Shown: positions 24,494 to 32,884 of the stretch, piece after piece | Layout of the letters: the number at the start of each line of letters is the position of its first letter | Position numbering within the stretch: position 1 is the first letter of the stretch | Source: Prosthecobacter sp. | GTDB lineage: Bacteria > Verrucomicrobiota > Verrucomicrobiia > Verrucomicrobiales > Verrucomicrobiaceae | Direction of reading: 5' to 3' | NCBI GenBank assembly: GCA_019186985.1 | Contig: JABARQ010000017.1 | Span: forward strand, 186,001 to 250,000 | Length of the DNA stretch: 64,000 bases | Program-made: the position numbers and the translations under genes | Notes under the pieces: generated by a model | The model's input: only the letters and a program-made list of their open reading frames with translations | Told to the model about the DNA's origin: nothing | Database searches by the model: none

Positions 24494-25597
24494 TCAGGGG
24501 CCGCCGGCCGCTGCCGGCCTTTCGCCGGCAGGGTTCTCCCTTTTCCGCAGCTGACCGCAGGCTGCGTCGATGTCCGGTCCTCGTGCGCGTCGCAGGTGGG
24601 CGACGGCACCTTGTGCCCTGAGTTCCTCCAGAAACGCCTCGGTCTGCACCATGGAGCTGGGGGCATAGGTCCGGCCGCGAAGGCTCAGTCCGGTTGGGTT
24701 GTAGCGCAGCAGGTTCACATGCATGCGGCGCCCATCCAGCAGACGGGCAAGCTCACGTGCCTGCTCCAGGGAGTCATTGACCCCTTCCAACAAACAGTAC
24801 TGAATGGTGGTGATCCTGCCGCTGGACTCCTGATAGCGGTCGGCGGCGGCCAGGACCTCCCGGACGGGGAACCGCCTGCCCATCGGCAGAATGTCGGCAC
24901 GCGTGATGTCATCGGGAGCATGAAGGGAGACGGCGAGATGCACGCCGAGGCCGGATTCACGCAGTTCGTCAATGCCCGGGACGACGCCCACGGTGGAGAT
25001 GGTGATCTGACGCCAGCCGAAGGCTCCCAGCCTCGGGTCGGCGATGCGCCTCACGGCGGCGAGAACATTTTTCAGGTTCAGCATCGGCTCGCCCATGCCC
25101 ATGAAGACGATGGTTCTCAGCATGCGGCCGGCCGACCGGGCCTCCCTTTGCAGATGCAGGAACTGTTCGATGATCTCGCCGGAGGTCAGGTTGCGTTCAA
25201 AGCCGGTCTGGGTGGTGGCGCAGAAATCGCAGGCCATGGCGCAGCCCACCTGGCTGGAGATGCAGCCAGCGGCGCGGTCCTCGTGATAATCCGGCATCAG
25301 CACGGATTCGACCGTGCGTCCGTCATGCAGCCTGAGCAGCAGCTTGACGGTGCCGTCCTCGGAAACCTGGCGCATCGCGGGATGCGCGGCTTCCGGGGCG
25401 AACGAACTTTGCAACCGCGTCTCAAGCATCGCGGGCATCCGTGTTCCGGAGGCTGTTCCAGGGGTGGACGGCTTGAGCAGACGGCGGATCACCCCTTCGG
25501 CGTGAGAAGCCTTGAATCCACAGCCTTCCAGCCAGGATCCGAGCTCCTCGCAGGAGAGGTCGGAAAGGGCGCGTGGTGAAGGCGGGCCGGGATGCAT
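24494..25597 (-). CDS. rlmN: RlmN/Cfr-family 23S rRNA (adenine-C2)-methyltransferase
   Basis: Radical-SAM enzyme methylating A2503 of 23S rRNA and A37 of some tRNAs. About 367 residues from the ATG at 25597 (MHPGPPSPRAL), which is close to family length. Visible: SQVGCAMACDFCATTQTGFERNL with the CxxxCxxC [4Fe-4S] motif, FMGMGEPMLNLKNV, ISTVGVVPGI, and LAVSLHAPDD. The catalytic-cysteine region near the C-terminus is less clear than in E. coli, and the protein ends with a short unusual tail (RKRENPAGERP). It is one of several RlmN-like enzymes possible in such a genome. Confidence 0.9.
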   Translation of the reverse strand: MHPGPPSPRALSDLSCEELGSWLEGCGFKASHAEGVIRRLLKPSTPGTASGTRMPAMLETRLQSSFAPEAAHPAMRQVSEDGTVKLLLRLHDGRTVESVLMPDYHEDRAAGCISSQVGCAMACDFCATTQTGFERNLTSGEIIEQFLHLQREARSAGRMLRTIVFMGMGEPMLNLKNVLAAVRRIADPRLGAFGWRQITISTVGVVPGIDELRESGLGVHLAVSLHAPDDITRADILPMGRRFPVREVLAAADRYQESSGRITTIQYCLLEGVNDSLEQARELARLLDGRRMHVNLLRYNPTGLSLRGRTYAPSSMVQTEAFLEELRAQGAVAHLRRARGPDIDAACGQLRKRENPAGERPAAAGGP

Positions 25598-25761
25598 GGG
25601 ATGAGCCTCCAGCCATTGGCAGGCGGCGTTGCCTGTCAATCCATGGAAACGACAAACCCTGGATTGACGAATCCCGGTTCGGAAGAGGCGCAAGCGCCCT
25701 GCCTGGCATGAGCCTCGGCCTTGGTGATAGGTCCGCGGCAGGTCTTCGTTTGCAGGACTTT

Positions 25762-26454
25762 ATGAATAAAGCCCTTCTCCTCCTTCCTGCGTTTCCCGCC
25801 CTTCTGATGCTTGCCCTGCCTGCGGCAGTCCGTGCCGGCGATGCCGCCACCGTGAGGCCCGAGCTCTTCAAAGGCCTGAAGCTTGTCTATGAGGACGACT
25901 TCAACGGAGCCTTGAACACGGAGTTCTGGGAGGTCCGGCAGAGCAGCACCTGGGCCGTGAAGGATGGCGTGCTTCATGGGAGCGAGTCCCCGAAGGAATT
26001 TCAGGCGAAGAAGCTGGCGAGCAACGACCCCTCCCATGCCGGTTTAAAACCGGTCATCTGGCTTCGAAAGGTGCCGGAGAACTTCGTCTGCTCGATGCGG
26101 GTCCGTCATGATGCCAGGGCCTATCAGCGCGGCTTTCCGCTCCTGGACATCGGGCATCACATCCACACGCTGGTGTTCAGTGAAAAGGCGACCACGCTGA
26201 CGATCAAGAAGAACGTCGAGTCCAGCCCTGTCGAGAAGCCGTTGTTCGCCTTGAACCAGTGGCATGAGGTGGTGATCGAGGCCAGGAAGGGAATGCTCCT
26301 GCTGAAGGTGGATGGTGAGAAGCATGTCTTTGAAAGCTCGAACATCGACACCACAGGGCACGCGCAGATCGACTTCAAGGGCGTGGATGGCGGTGTTTTT
26401 CAGATCGACAGCATCCGGCTGTGGGAGGGGCTGCAGAATCCGGCGGGCAGATGA
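25762..26454 (+). CDS. Secreted lectin-like (DUF1080/LamG-type) protein
   Basis: A 230-residue exported protein with a signal peptide ending near VRA-G (residue 25). The body has a jelly-roll pattern: YEDDFNGALNTEFWEV, WAVKDGVLHGSE, FVCSMRVRHDARAY, ALNQWHEVVIEARKGMLLLKVDGEK, and VFQIDSIRLWEG at the end. This resembles the DUF1080 / 3-keto-disaccharide hydrolase-like concanavalin fold found in great numbers in PVC bacteria. Whether it is an enzyme or a glycan-binding protein cannot be told. The start at 25762 gives the signal peptide; the longer frame lacks one. Confidence 0.75.
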   Translation: MNKALLLLPAFPALLMLALPAAVRAGDAATVRPELFKGLKLVYEDDFNGALNTEFWEVRQSSTWAVKDGVLHGSESPKEFQAKKLASNDPSHAGLKPVIWLRKVPENFVCSMRVRHDARAYQRGFPLLDIGHHIHTLVFSEKATTLTIKKNVESSPVEKPLFALNQWHEVVIEARKGMLLLKVDGEKHVFESSNIDTTGHAQIDFKGVDGGVFQIDSIRLWEGLQNPAGR

Positions 26455-26516
26455 TCACGGCTTGGCGGCTTTTTCATCGCCAGCCGCCCGGGGTTGTTTC
26501 TAAAATTGGCTTTTCC

Positions 26517-28088
26517 ATGGAAACACCGCTTTCGCCCCTGGACTTCGCCCGTCGTGCCCGCCGCCTTTATGCAGACAGGGAGGCCGTCGTCGACGGGGAC
26601 CTGCGTCTGACCTACGGCCGGTTGTTCGAGCGCTGCGACCGCTGGTCGTCATGCCTCCAGGGGCTGGGCGTGGAGAAGGGTGACCGGGTGGCCGTGATCT
26701 CGCCGAACACGCATTCCCATCTGGAGGCCTACTACGCCGTTCCTCAGGCCGGGGCGGTGACGGTGCCGGTCAACTTTCGTCTGACCGCCGACGACTTCGC
26801 CTACATCCTGAGTCACAGCGGTGCGAAGGTGGTGTGCGTGCATCCGGATTATTTTGAGGCGGTTGACAGCATTCGTTCGCAGCTTCCGGAAGCGGCGCAT
26901 TTTGTGGCGCTGGAGGGGTCAAGGGAGGGATGGCTGGATTATGAGGAGATGATTGCGGAAGCGACGGCGGCCTTCGAGCCGGTCAGCATCCAGGAAACGG
27001 ATGTCATTTCGATCAACTATACCAGCGGCACCACGGCGAATCCGAAGGGGGTGATGGTGACGCATCGCAGCACGGCGATGAACATCATGGGGCATCTCAT
27101 GCACACGCGTCTGACCAGCGCGGACCGTTACCTGTGGGTGCTGCCGATGTTTCACGCCAACGGCTGGTGCTTCACCTGGACGATCACTGCGGTGGGCGGC
27201 CGTCACGTCTGCCTGCGCAAGGCGGATCCCCGGCTGATCTTTGAAGCCATCGCCAGGGAGGGCATCACCCTGCTGTGCGCAGCGCCAACCGTTTTGATAG
27301 GCCTGGCAAACGCCCCCGAGGAGCTGCGCCGGGCGGCGCCGCGAGGCGTGCGTGTCTTCACGGCAGGCGCTCCACCGGCGGCGGCGACCATCGAGAGGAT
27401 TGAAGGTGAGCTTGGCTGGGAAATCACGCATGTGTACGGGCTCACCGAGGTCTCGCCCATCGTGACGATCAGCGAATGGCGTCCAGAGCATGCCCTGCTG
27501 GACGCGGCCGGGCGGGCGCGCATCAAGGCCCGGCAGGGAGTTGAGTATCTTGGCAACGCCGAGGTGCGCGTGGTGGATGACGAAGGGCGTGAGGTGGCCC
27601 GGGACGGTGTGACACTGGGGGAGATCATCATCCGCGGGAACGCCGTGATGGCCGGCTATTACAATGATCCTGCGGCCACGGACAGGGCCATCCGGGACGG
27701 GTGGTTCTACAGCGGTGACGCCGCCGTGGTGCATGAGGACGGCTACATCGAGATCCGGGACCGCTGGAAGGACGTCATCATCAGCGGGGGCGAAAACATA
27801 TCCTCCGTTGAGATCGAAGGAGTGCTGCTCCGGCATCCTGCCGTCCTTGAGGCGGCCGTGGTCGGGCTGCCGCATGAAAAGTGGGGCGAGACACCGCAGG
27901 CCTTTGTCGTGCTGAGGCCTGGTGAAGAGGCTGATGCCGCCGGGCTGCGACAGTTCTGCCGTGATCATCTGGCGCACTTCAAGGTGCCCCATGGCTTTGA
28001 ATTCATTTCCGAGCTGCCGAAGACGGCGACCGGGAAGATCCAGAAATTTGTGCTGCGCGGAGGCCGGGCGAACCTTTCGGCCCAGTGA
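26517..28088 (+). CDS. AMP-dependent acyl-CoA synthetase
   Basis: ANL-superfamily ligase activating a carboxylic acid, probably a medium- or short-chain fatty acid, to its CoA thioester. 523 residues from METPLSPLDF. Motifs: INYTSGTTANPKGVMVTH (ATP loop), THVYGLTEVSP, WFYSGDAAVVHEDGYIEIRDR, and the C-terminal lysine loop KTATGKIQK. Closest in style to the LcfA/AlkK group. The start at 26517 is favoured over a longer frame overlapping the previous gene. No beta-oxidation genes are adjacent. Confidence 0.93.
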   Translation: METPLSPLDFARRARRLYADREAVVDGDLRLTYGRLFERCDRWSSCLQGLGVEKGDRVAVISPNTHSHLEAYYAVPQAGAVTVPVNFRLTADDFAYILSHSGAKVVCVHPDYFEAVDSIRSQLPEAAHFVALEGSREGWLDYEEMIAEATAAFEPVSIQETDVISINYTSGTTANPKGVMVTHRSTAMNIMGHLMHTRLTSADRYLWVLPMFHANGWCFTWTITAVGGRHVCLRKADPRLIFEAIAREGITLLCAAPTVLIGLANAPEELRRAAPRGVRVFTAGAPPAAATIERIEGELGWEITHVYGLTEVSPIVTISEWRPEHALLDAAGRARIKARQGVEYLGNAEVRVVDDEGREVARDGVTLGEIIIRGNAVMAGYYNDPAATDRAIRDGWFYSGDAAVVHEDGYIEIRDRWKDVIISGGENISSVEIEGVLLRHPAVLEAAVVGLPHEKWGETPQAFVVLRPGEEADAAGLRQFCRDHLAHFKVPHGFEFISELPKTATGKIQKFVLRGGRANLSAQ

Positions 28089-28149
28089 GCTGGGTCCGCC
28101 ACTTCAGCGCGTCCTTGCGTTTCATTCGCGCGGGACGATTCTGAAGCAC

Positions 28150-28914
28150 ATGAAGACGACCCTGCTTCTTTCCTGCATCATCGGCCTTGGACTGGCAGTC
28201 TCTGCGGCGGCCCAGGAGGACACGGCTCATCACCGGCAGGTTTACCAGGAGGTCAATGCGAACGAGGCATCCTTCAAGAAGGTCACCGCCGCATTCAGGA
28301 CGGAGGCGTCCAAAGCCGACCTGACCGGCTGGTTTGAGGGGAATGAAGCGAGGAAGATCATCGCGGTCACCAGCGGTGAGGACGCGGCGGTCACCGAGTA
28401 TTACCTTGAAGGCGGCGAGCCGCTGTTTGTGTTCAACACCTTTCGGCAGCTCAAGGAGGACGGTTCGCGCGGACCCAAGGTCGAGGAAAGGCTCTATTTC
28501 AAGGAGGGCGCCATCTTCAAGTGGCTGACCACCGAAAAGCCCGCGCCCGTGTTTCACGGAGAGGATTATCAGGCCACCACGGAGAAGCATGCCACGAACT
28601 GCGCGGCCTTTGTCGCCGCGCTGAACAAGGCGCGCAGCTCAGGCAGGGCGGGGGCGAAGGTCACCGTCGGTGTCTTTGCCGGCATCGAGGAAGGTGACTA
28701 CTTTCACTGGAACATGCAGGCGGCCGGCGGCGAGGAGGTGTCCTATTTCATCCTTCACCCCGATGCCTCGGTCGACAAGGTGCTGGAGGATCCGGCCGCG
28801 TATGTCGGACGCAGGTGCCGTGTCACCTGGAAGAAGGGCATGGAGGACATCCCTGAGGCCGGAGGAAAGATGCAGGTCGAGCAGATCCTCAGCGTCCAGT
28901 GGCTGAAGGAGTAG
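28150..28914 (+). CDS. Secreted protein of unknown function
   Basis: A 254-residue protein with a clear signal peptide (MKTTLLLSCIIGLGLAVSAAAQ). I recognise no family. The N-terminal half (NEASFKKVTAAF, YYLEGGEPLFVF, EERLYFKEGAIFKWL) has the look of periplasmic sensor-type proteins that respond to a cofactor or metal. The C-terminal part (VGVFAGIEEGDYFHWN, YVGRRCRVTWKKGMEDIPEAGG) resembles a small beta domain. It starts 62 bases after the acyl-CoA synthetase and could share its transcript. Confidence 0.55.
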   Translation: MKTTLLLSCIIGLGLAVSAAAQEDTAHHRQVYQEVNANEASFKKVTAAFRTEASKADLTGWFEGNEARKIIAVTSGEDAAVTEYYLEGGEPLFVFNTFRQLKEDGSRGPKVEERLYFKEGAIFKWLTTEKPAPVFHGEDYQATTEKHATNCAAFVAALNKARSSGRAGAKVTVGVFAGIEEGDYFHWNMQAAGGEEVSYFILHPDASVDKVLEDPAAYVGRRCRVTWKKGMEDIPEAGGKMQVEQILSVQWLKE

Positions 28915-28941
28915 GCGGGCTCGGCTGAACAAATTTTGCAT

Positions 28942-29778
28942 TTAACGGCCTGCCGCCTGGAGGATGAACTCCATGGCCGTGACCGTGTCCTCGTAGGTGG
29001 TGGAATGACCTCCGTCCGCGCGGTGGATGAGCAGCGCCTGTCGTCCCGCCAGCCGAAGTGACTCGGCCAGCCGGAGCGCGCTTTGCGGCGGCACGATGTC
29101 ATCCTTTCCGCCCGTGGTGATGGCGACCGGCATGGTGAGCTTTTCCGGGTGGAGTTCGACGCTGCGTTTCCGGTATTCCTCCGGCCTCGCCTCCCTTGTG
29201 CCTCCATAGGAGGCGGCAACGGCCTCCTTGAATCCATCGAACTCCAGCATGTTCGCCGTGCCGTTGAGGCTGCACACACCGTCGATCAGATCCGGGTGAA
29301 GGGCGGTGAAGATGAGGGCCGAGGTTCCGCCCATGGAGCCGCCCGTGATGAAGGTCTTTCCAGGCTGATGCCGCCGCCTGGCCTCGGTGATGACCTGAAC
29401 CAGGTCAGCCTCGGCCTTCGGGCCCATCCAGGATGTCCTGGCCCGGTAGTCGGGGGAAACCAGGATGGCGCGGTGCCTGGCGGCCACGTCCCGCACCCCC
29501 CGGCATTCCCCACGCGCATCACGGATGAACTGCCAGCGGTCGGAGCCATGGCCGTGAAGGGCGATGATGAGGTCGCCCGGCCTGCCTTCAGGCCTGACAA
29601 CGGGGACGAGCTCGACGTAGCGCTGCTCCGTGTTGTCGAGGCCGGAGCGGAAGACCACATCGTTCAGCTTCATGGCTGGCACGGTTTCAGCACCCGGTGC
29701 CAGAGTCTGTGCGAAGGTCCATGAGAGGGACAGCTGGAGCGTGGCCAGAACGGCGGCGGGCAGACGTGCGGACAGCAT
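28942..29778 (-). CDS. Secreted alpha/beta-hydrolase (esterase/peptidase S9-like)
   Basis: A 278-residue exported hydrolase with a signal peptide ending FAQ (residue 24). The catalytic triad can be placed: nucleophile in GGSMGGTSA, aspartate in TGGKDDIVPP, histidine in DGGHSTT. The oxyanion strand is IIALHGHGS. It resembles the prolyl-oligopeptidase/dienelactone-hydrolase branch of phospholipase/carboxylesterases. It is the last gene of a tightly packed run starting at 36315 and lies 13 bases after the preceding hydrolase. Confidence 0.83.
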   Translation of the reverse strand: MLSARLPAAVLATLQLSLSWTFAQTLAPGAETVPAMKLNDVVFRSGLDNTEQRYVELVPVVRPEGRPGDLIIALHGHGSDRWQFIRDARGECRGVRDVAARHRAILVSPDYRARTSWMGPKAEADLVQVITEARRRHQPGKTFITGGSMGGTSALIFTALHPDLIDGVCSLNGTANMLEFDGFKEAVAASYGGTREARPEEYRKRSVELHPEKLTMPVAITTGGKDDIVPPQSALRLAESLRLAGRQALLIHRADGGHSTTYEDTVTAMEFILQAAGR

Positions 29779-29791
29779 GAGGTGCCTGAAC

Positions 29792-30658
29792 TCAGGGAAT
29801 TATTTTTTGTTTGGCAAGCCAATTGAGCGCGGCGGCCTTCCACTGCTCCCACAAGGGCCCCTTGCAGCCGTTGAGACCGTGGCCGCCCTCGGGAAGCTCC
29901 AGCAGTTCGACGGGCACCTGGTGCTTCTGCATCGCTTCGGCAAACTGACGGCTGTTCTCAACCGGGACGGGCTTGTCATCGACGGCGTGGGCGAGAAACA
30001 CCGGCGGTGTGCGGGAGGTGACCTGGGTTTCGTTTGAATAGAGGCGTTCGAGTTCAGGCGCCGGGCTGGCGCCGAGCAGCTCCATCCTGGAGCCTGTGTG
30101 GGTGAACCTCCCCATCGTGACAACGGGATAAACAAGCCAGGCGAAGCCGGGGCGGCTGCTCATGCGTTCGACCGGATCCTGGGATGAGGCGTTTCCATCA
30201 TCGAAGTGCGTCGTTGCGGTGGATGCGACGTGACCGCCTGCGGAAAAGCCAAGGATGCCGACACGCTGTGGATCAATCATCCACCTTGCCGCATTGGCGC
30301 GGGTGAGCCGGATGGCGCGCTGGGCGTCGAGCAGGGGCACCAGATGCCGGAGCTTCGGCAGCCGGTATTCCAGGATGATGGCCGCGATGCCGTTTTCGTT
30401 CAGCCATTGGGCGATGGGATAGCCTTCACGTTCGGTGACGTGGCGGATGTAGCCGCCTCCGGGGCAGATCACGACGGCCGCGCCGACGGCCTTGTCCGCC
30501 GGGGGCAGGAAAACCTCCATCTGCTTGCTCCAGTCCTCAAAGGTGCCGTCACCGTTCGGAGCCTTTCCGGGCCAGAGTGCGATGCGTTCGGCGGGATTGG
30601 CGGCCTGGATGGCGCCGCTGGTCCAGAGGCTGAGAATGAGGAGGGCGAGGAGCTTCAT
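29792..30658 (-). CDS. Secreted alpha/beta-hydrolase (acetylxylan-esterase-like)
   Basis: A 288-residue exported esterase from the ATG at 30658 (MKLLALLILSLWTSGAIQAA, signal peptide). It is in the BD-FAE/acetylxylan esterase group: VVICPGGGYIRHV, nucleophile GFSAGGHVAS, acid in HAVDDKPVP, histidine in EGGHGLNG, preceded by IALWPGKAPNGDG. Probably removes acetyl or feruloyl groups from polysaccharides. The stop of the MFS gene overlaps its start by four bases, which fixes this start over a longer frame to 30790. Confidence 0.87.
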   Translation of the reverse strand: MKLLALLILSLWTSGAIQAANPAERIALWPGKAPNGDGTFEDWSKQMEVFLPPADKAVGAAVVICPGGGYIRHVTEREGYPIAQWLNENGIAAIILEYRLPKLRHLVPLLDAQRAIRLTRANAARWMIDPQRVGILGFSAGGHVASTATTHFDDGNASSQDPVERMSSRPGFAWLVYPVVTMGRFTHTGSRMELLGASPAPELERLYSNETQVTSRTPPVFLAHAVDDKPVPVENSRQFAEAMQKHQVPVELLELPEGGHGLNGCKGPLWEQWKAAALNWLAKQKIIP

Positions 30659-31872
30659 GAGGAGACTGGGGTTTGAGGGTGATCGGCAGGGAGGAGCATC
30701 CGGATGCCGAGGACAAGCGCTGCTGCTGCGGCCAGGCCGGCCAGGGCGGTGAGGGAGAGCAGGCGGTCGATGCCCAGAGACTGCTTCCACAGCCCGCCAA
30801 AAAGGGTGGCAAAGCCGGACATGACAGCGCCGCAGAAGTTCAGCAGGCCGACGGCGGTGGCCCGTGTCCCCGGGGCGACCACGTCGAAGGCGGCGGGAAA
30901 GATGTTGGCGATGAAGAGGCCGCTGAACAGGCCGAAGCCGGTGGCGGCAAGGCGGGTGACCGCCAGCGTGTCACAGCTGCCGAGGGCATGCATGCAGGGT
31001 GCGCTGAGGCCGAGGCCGGCCGCCAGCAACCAGAAGCGGGCCGCCCTGACGCGCCGGCTTAGGTGGTCGGCGAACATTCCTCCGCCAAGGACGCCGACGA
31101 GGGTGGCGGACTGGAGGTAGACGGTGGCGTTGAAGGCGGCGTCCGCCTGGCTGAGGTGAAACTTGTCGTGCAGAAAGGCCGGCAGCCATCCGTAAAGGAG
31201 CCAGAGGCCGAAGACGAAGACCGGAAACACGGCGCAGAGCAGAAGGAAGGTGCGTGATCTGCCGAGCCCGGAGAATGAGAATTCCGAACCTGTTTCGGGC
31301 GCGGGTTCTCCGACGCCGCGGAGGAACTTGAAATAGGGTATGGCAAAGGCGATCCCCACTCCGCCGAGGATGAAGAAGGCATCACGCCACCGCCCAAGGT
31401 CCGCCATCCAGCCTCCGAACCAGCTGCCTGCCACGGTGCCGGCGATCTGTCCTGTCATGAGCAAGGAGACCGCGCGTGAACGCTGCCCGGCGGGGTAGGC
31501 CCCGGCGGTGAGAGCCACGGCGCTGGACATGTAGAGGGATTCAGAAACGCCCATGGCGGCACGCATGACCAGCAGCATGGAGCCCGAGGCGACCAGCCCC
31601 GTGCCGAGCGTGACGATGCTCCAGACCACGAGGCTGAGGACGACCAGGAGGCGTTTGGAAAAGCGGTCGCCCAGGATGCCGGAGGCCGGGCAGCCGAAGG
31701 CGTAGACCCAGAGGAACACGGAGCCAACGAGGCCGAGCTGGCCGTCGGTCATCCGGAGGTCGGCGCGCAGGGCCGGAAACATGGAGAAGACGGCCTGACG
31801 GTCGCAGTAGTTCAGGAAGTAGGCGAACCACATGAAGGCGACCAGGGCGCCGGCTGAACGCATGAGGCTCAT
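30655..31872 (-). CDS. MFS transporter
   Basis: A 405-residue inner-membrane protein with about 12 predicted helices and MFS motif A as GILGDRFSKR in the loop after helix 2. It is in the anion:cation symporter/sugar-acid class by its general look (LNYCDRQAVFSMFPALRADL). A proton-driven importer for a sugar acid or a similar breakdown product is inferred from the surrounding hydrolases. It overlaps both neighbours by four bases (aspartoacylase-like upstream, esterase downstream), so it is tightly coupled. Confidence 0.88.
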   Translation of the reverse strand: MSLMRSAGALVAFMWFAYFLNYCDRQAVFSMFPALRADLRMTDGQLGLVGSVFLWVYAFGCPASGILGDRFSKRLLVVLSLVVWSIVTLGTGLVASGSMLLVMRAAMGVSESLYMSSAVALTAGAYPAGQRSRAVSLLMTGQIAGTVAGSWFGGWMADLGRWRDAFFILGGVGIAFAIPYFKFLRGVGEPAPETGSEFSFSGLGRSRTFLLLCAVFPVFVFGLWLLYGWLPAFLHDKFHLSQADAAFNATVYLQSATLVGVLGGGMFADHLSRRVRAARFWLLAAGLGLSAPCMHALGSCDTLAVTRLAATGFGLFSGLFIANIFPAAFDVVAPGTRATAVGLLNFCGAVMSGFATLFGGLWKQSLGIDRLLSLTALAGLAAAAALVLGIRMLLPADHPQTPVSS

Positions 31873-32876
31873 GCACGCAGGATGTCGCCTGGCCTAACTT
31901 GTTTTGCGATGACAGCCACGCAGTCGCCCTGCCGGGTGAGGCATGGCGCGCGCATGGTGATGAGGCGGCCCGAGCCGGCCGCCACGATTTGCTCCGGGGC
32001 GCGGTCGGGGCGCTCCAGGTGATGGATCCACCCCACAGTCTGGCCTTTCCTGACCCTGGCTCCAAGCTCGACGGCAACTTCGAAGATGCCGGACTCCGGG
32101 GCCAGGAGGTAGTCTTCCCGGCTGAGCGCCTGGATGAGGACGGGCGGTTTGGGCCGCGGGATGACGCGTCCCTTCAGCACTCCCAGGTGGATGAGGACGT
32201 TGCGCAGTCCGGACTGGGCGATGCGATGAACTGAGGCGGGGATGCATTCACCTCCGCCCAGCTCGGTGGTGACGACGGTCTTGCCCTGGTTCTCCGCCTC
32301 GACGGGCAGCAGGCCGCTGCCGGCGATGTCGGCGTAGATGAAGCAGAAGTCCGTGCCCCAGGCCAGCATGGCCTCGTACATGCGACGACGCTGATCGAGG
32401 TCGGGGACGAGGTGCATGTGGGCGCAGGGAATGAACTCCATGCTGCGGCCGCCGCTGTGGATGTCGATCACGGCGTCGCTGATGGGGAAGAGCACGGTGC
32501 GCAGGTAGTGGGCGATCTGGCTGGTGACCGTGCCTTCGGCCTCGCCGGGAAAGGCGCGGTTCATGTTCATGCCGTCCAGCGGGGAGAGGCGGGTGGCGGC
32601 CCGTGCGGCGGGAAGGTTGAGGGAGGGGATCAGGATGAGCCTGCCGTTGATGCGTGAGGGATCGAGCTCGCGCGCGAGCTTCATGATCGCGACCTGGCCC
32701 TGGTATTCGTCACCGTGGTTGCCGCCGAGCACCAGCACGGTCGGCCCCCGGCCGCGTGCGATGACGGTGCATGGGATCATCACGTTCGCCCAGCCTCCAA
32801 GGTCGTGGGAGTAGGGGACCTGGAGGAAGCCCTGCTGCCTGCCGGGCCTGTCGAAGTCGAGGGAGGTGACGACCAT
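31869..32876 (-). CDS. Succinylglutamate desuccinylase/aspartoacylase-family hydrolase
   Basis: A 335-residue zinc-dependent deacylase of the M14-like AstE/AspA family. Zinc ligands are visible in GGNHGDEYQG (His and Glu) and in VIDIHSGG (His), with LNPLR-equivalent positions at GMNMNRAFPG. The C-terminal barrel domain carries a biotinyl/lipoyl-like turn (SGIFEVAVELGARVRKGQTVGWI). Closest in style to N-acetyl-diaminobutyrate deacetylase (DoeB)-type members. It removes an acyl group from an amino-acid-like substrate; the actual substrate is unknown. It lies in the catabolic run, eight bases after the PSD1 gene. Confidence 0.87.
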   Translation of the reverse strand: MVVTSLDFDRPGRQQGFLQVPYSHDLGGWANVMIPCTVIARGRGPTVLVLGGNHGDEYQGQVAIMKLARELDPSRINGRLILIPSLNLPAARAATRLSPLDGMNMNRAFPGEAEGTVTSQIAHYLRTVLFPISDAVIDIHSGGRSMEFIPCAHMHLVPDLDQRRRMYEAMLAWGTDFCFIYADIAGSGLLPVEAENQGKTVVTTELGGGECIPASVHRIAQSGLRNVLIHLGVLKGRVIPRPKPPVLIQALSREDYLLAPESGIFEVAVELGARVRKGQTVGWIHHLERPDRAPEQIVAAGSGRLITMRAPCLTRQGDCVAVIAKQVRPGDILRA

Positions 32877-32884
32877 GTTGTTGG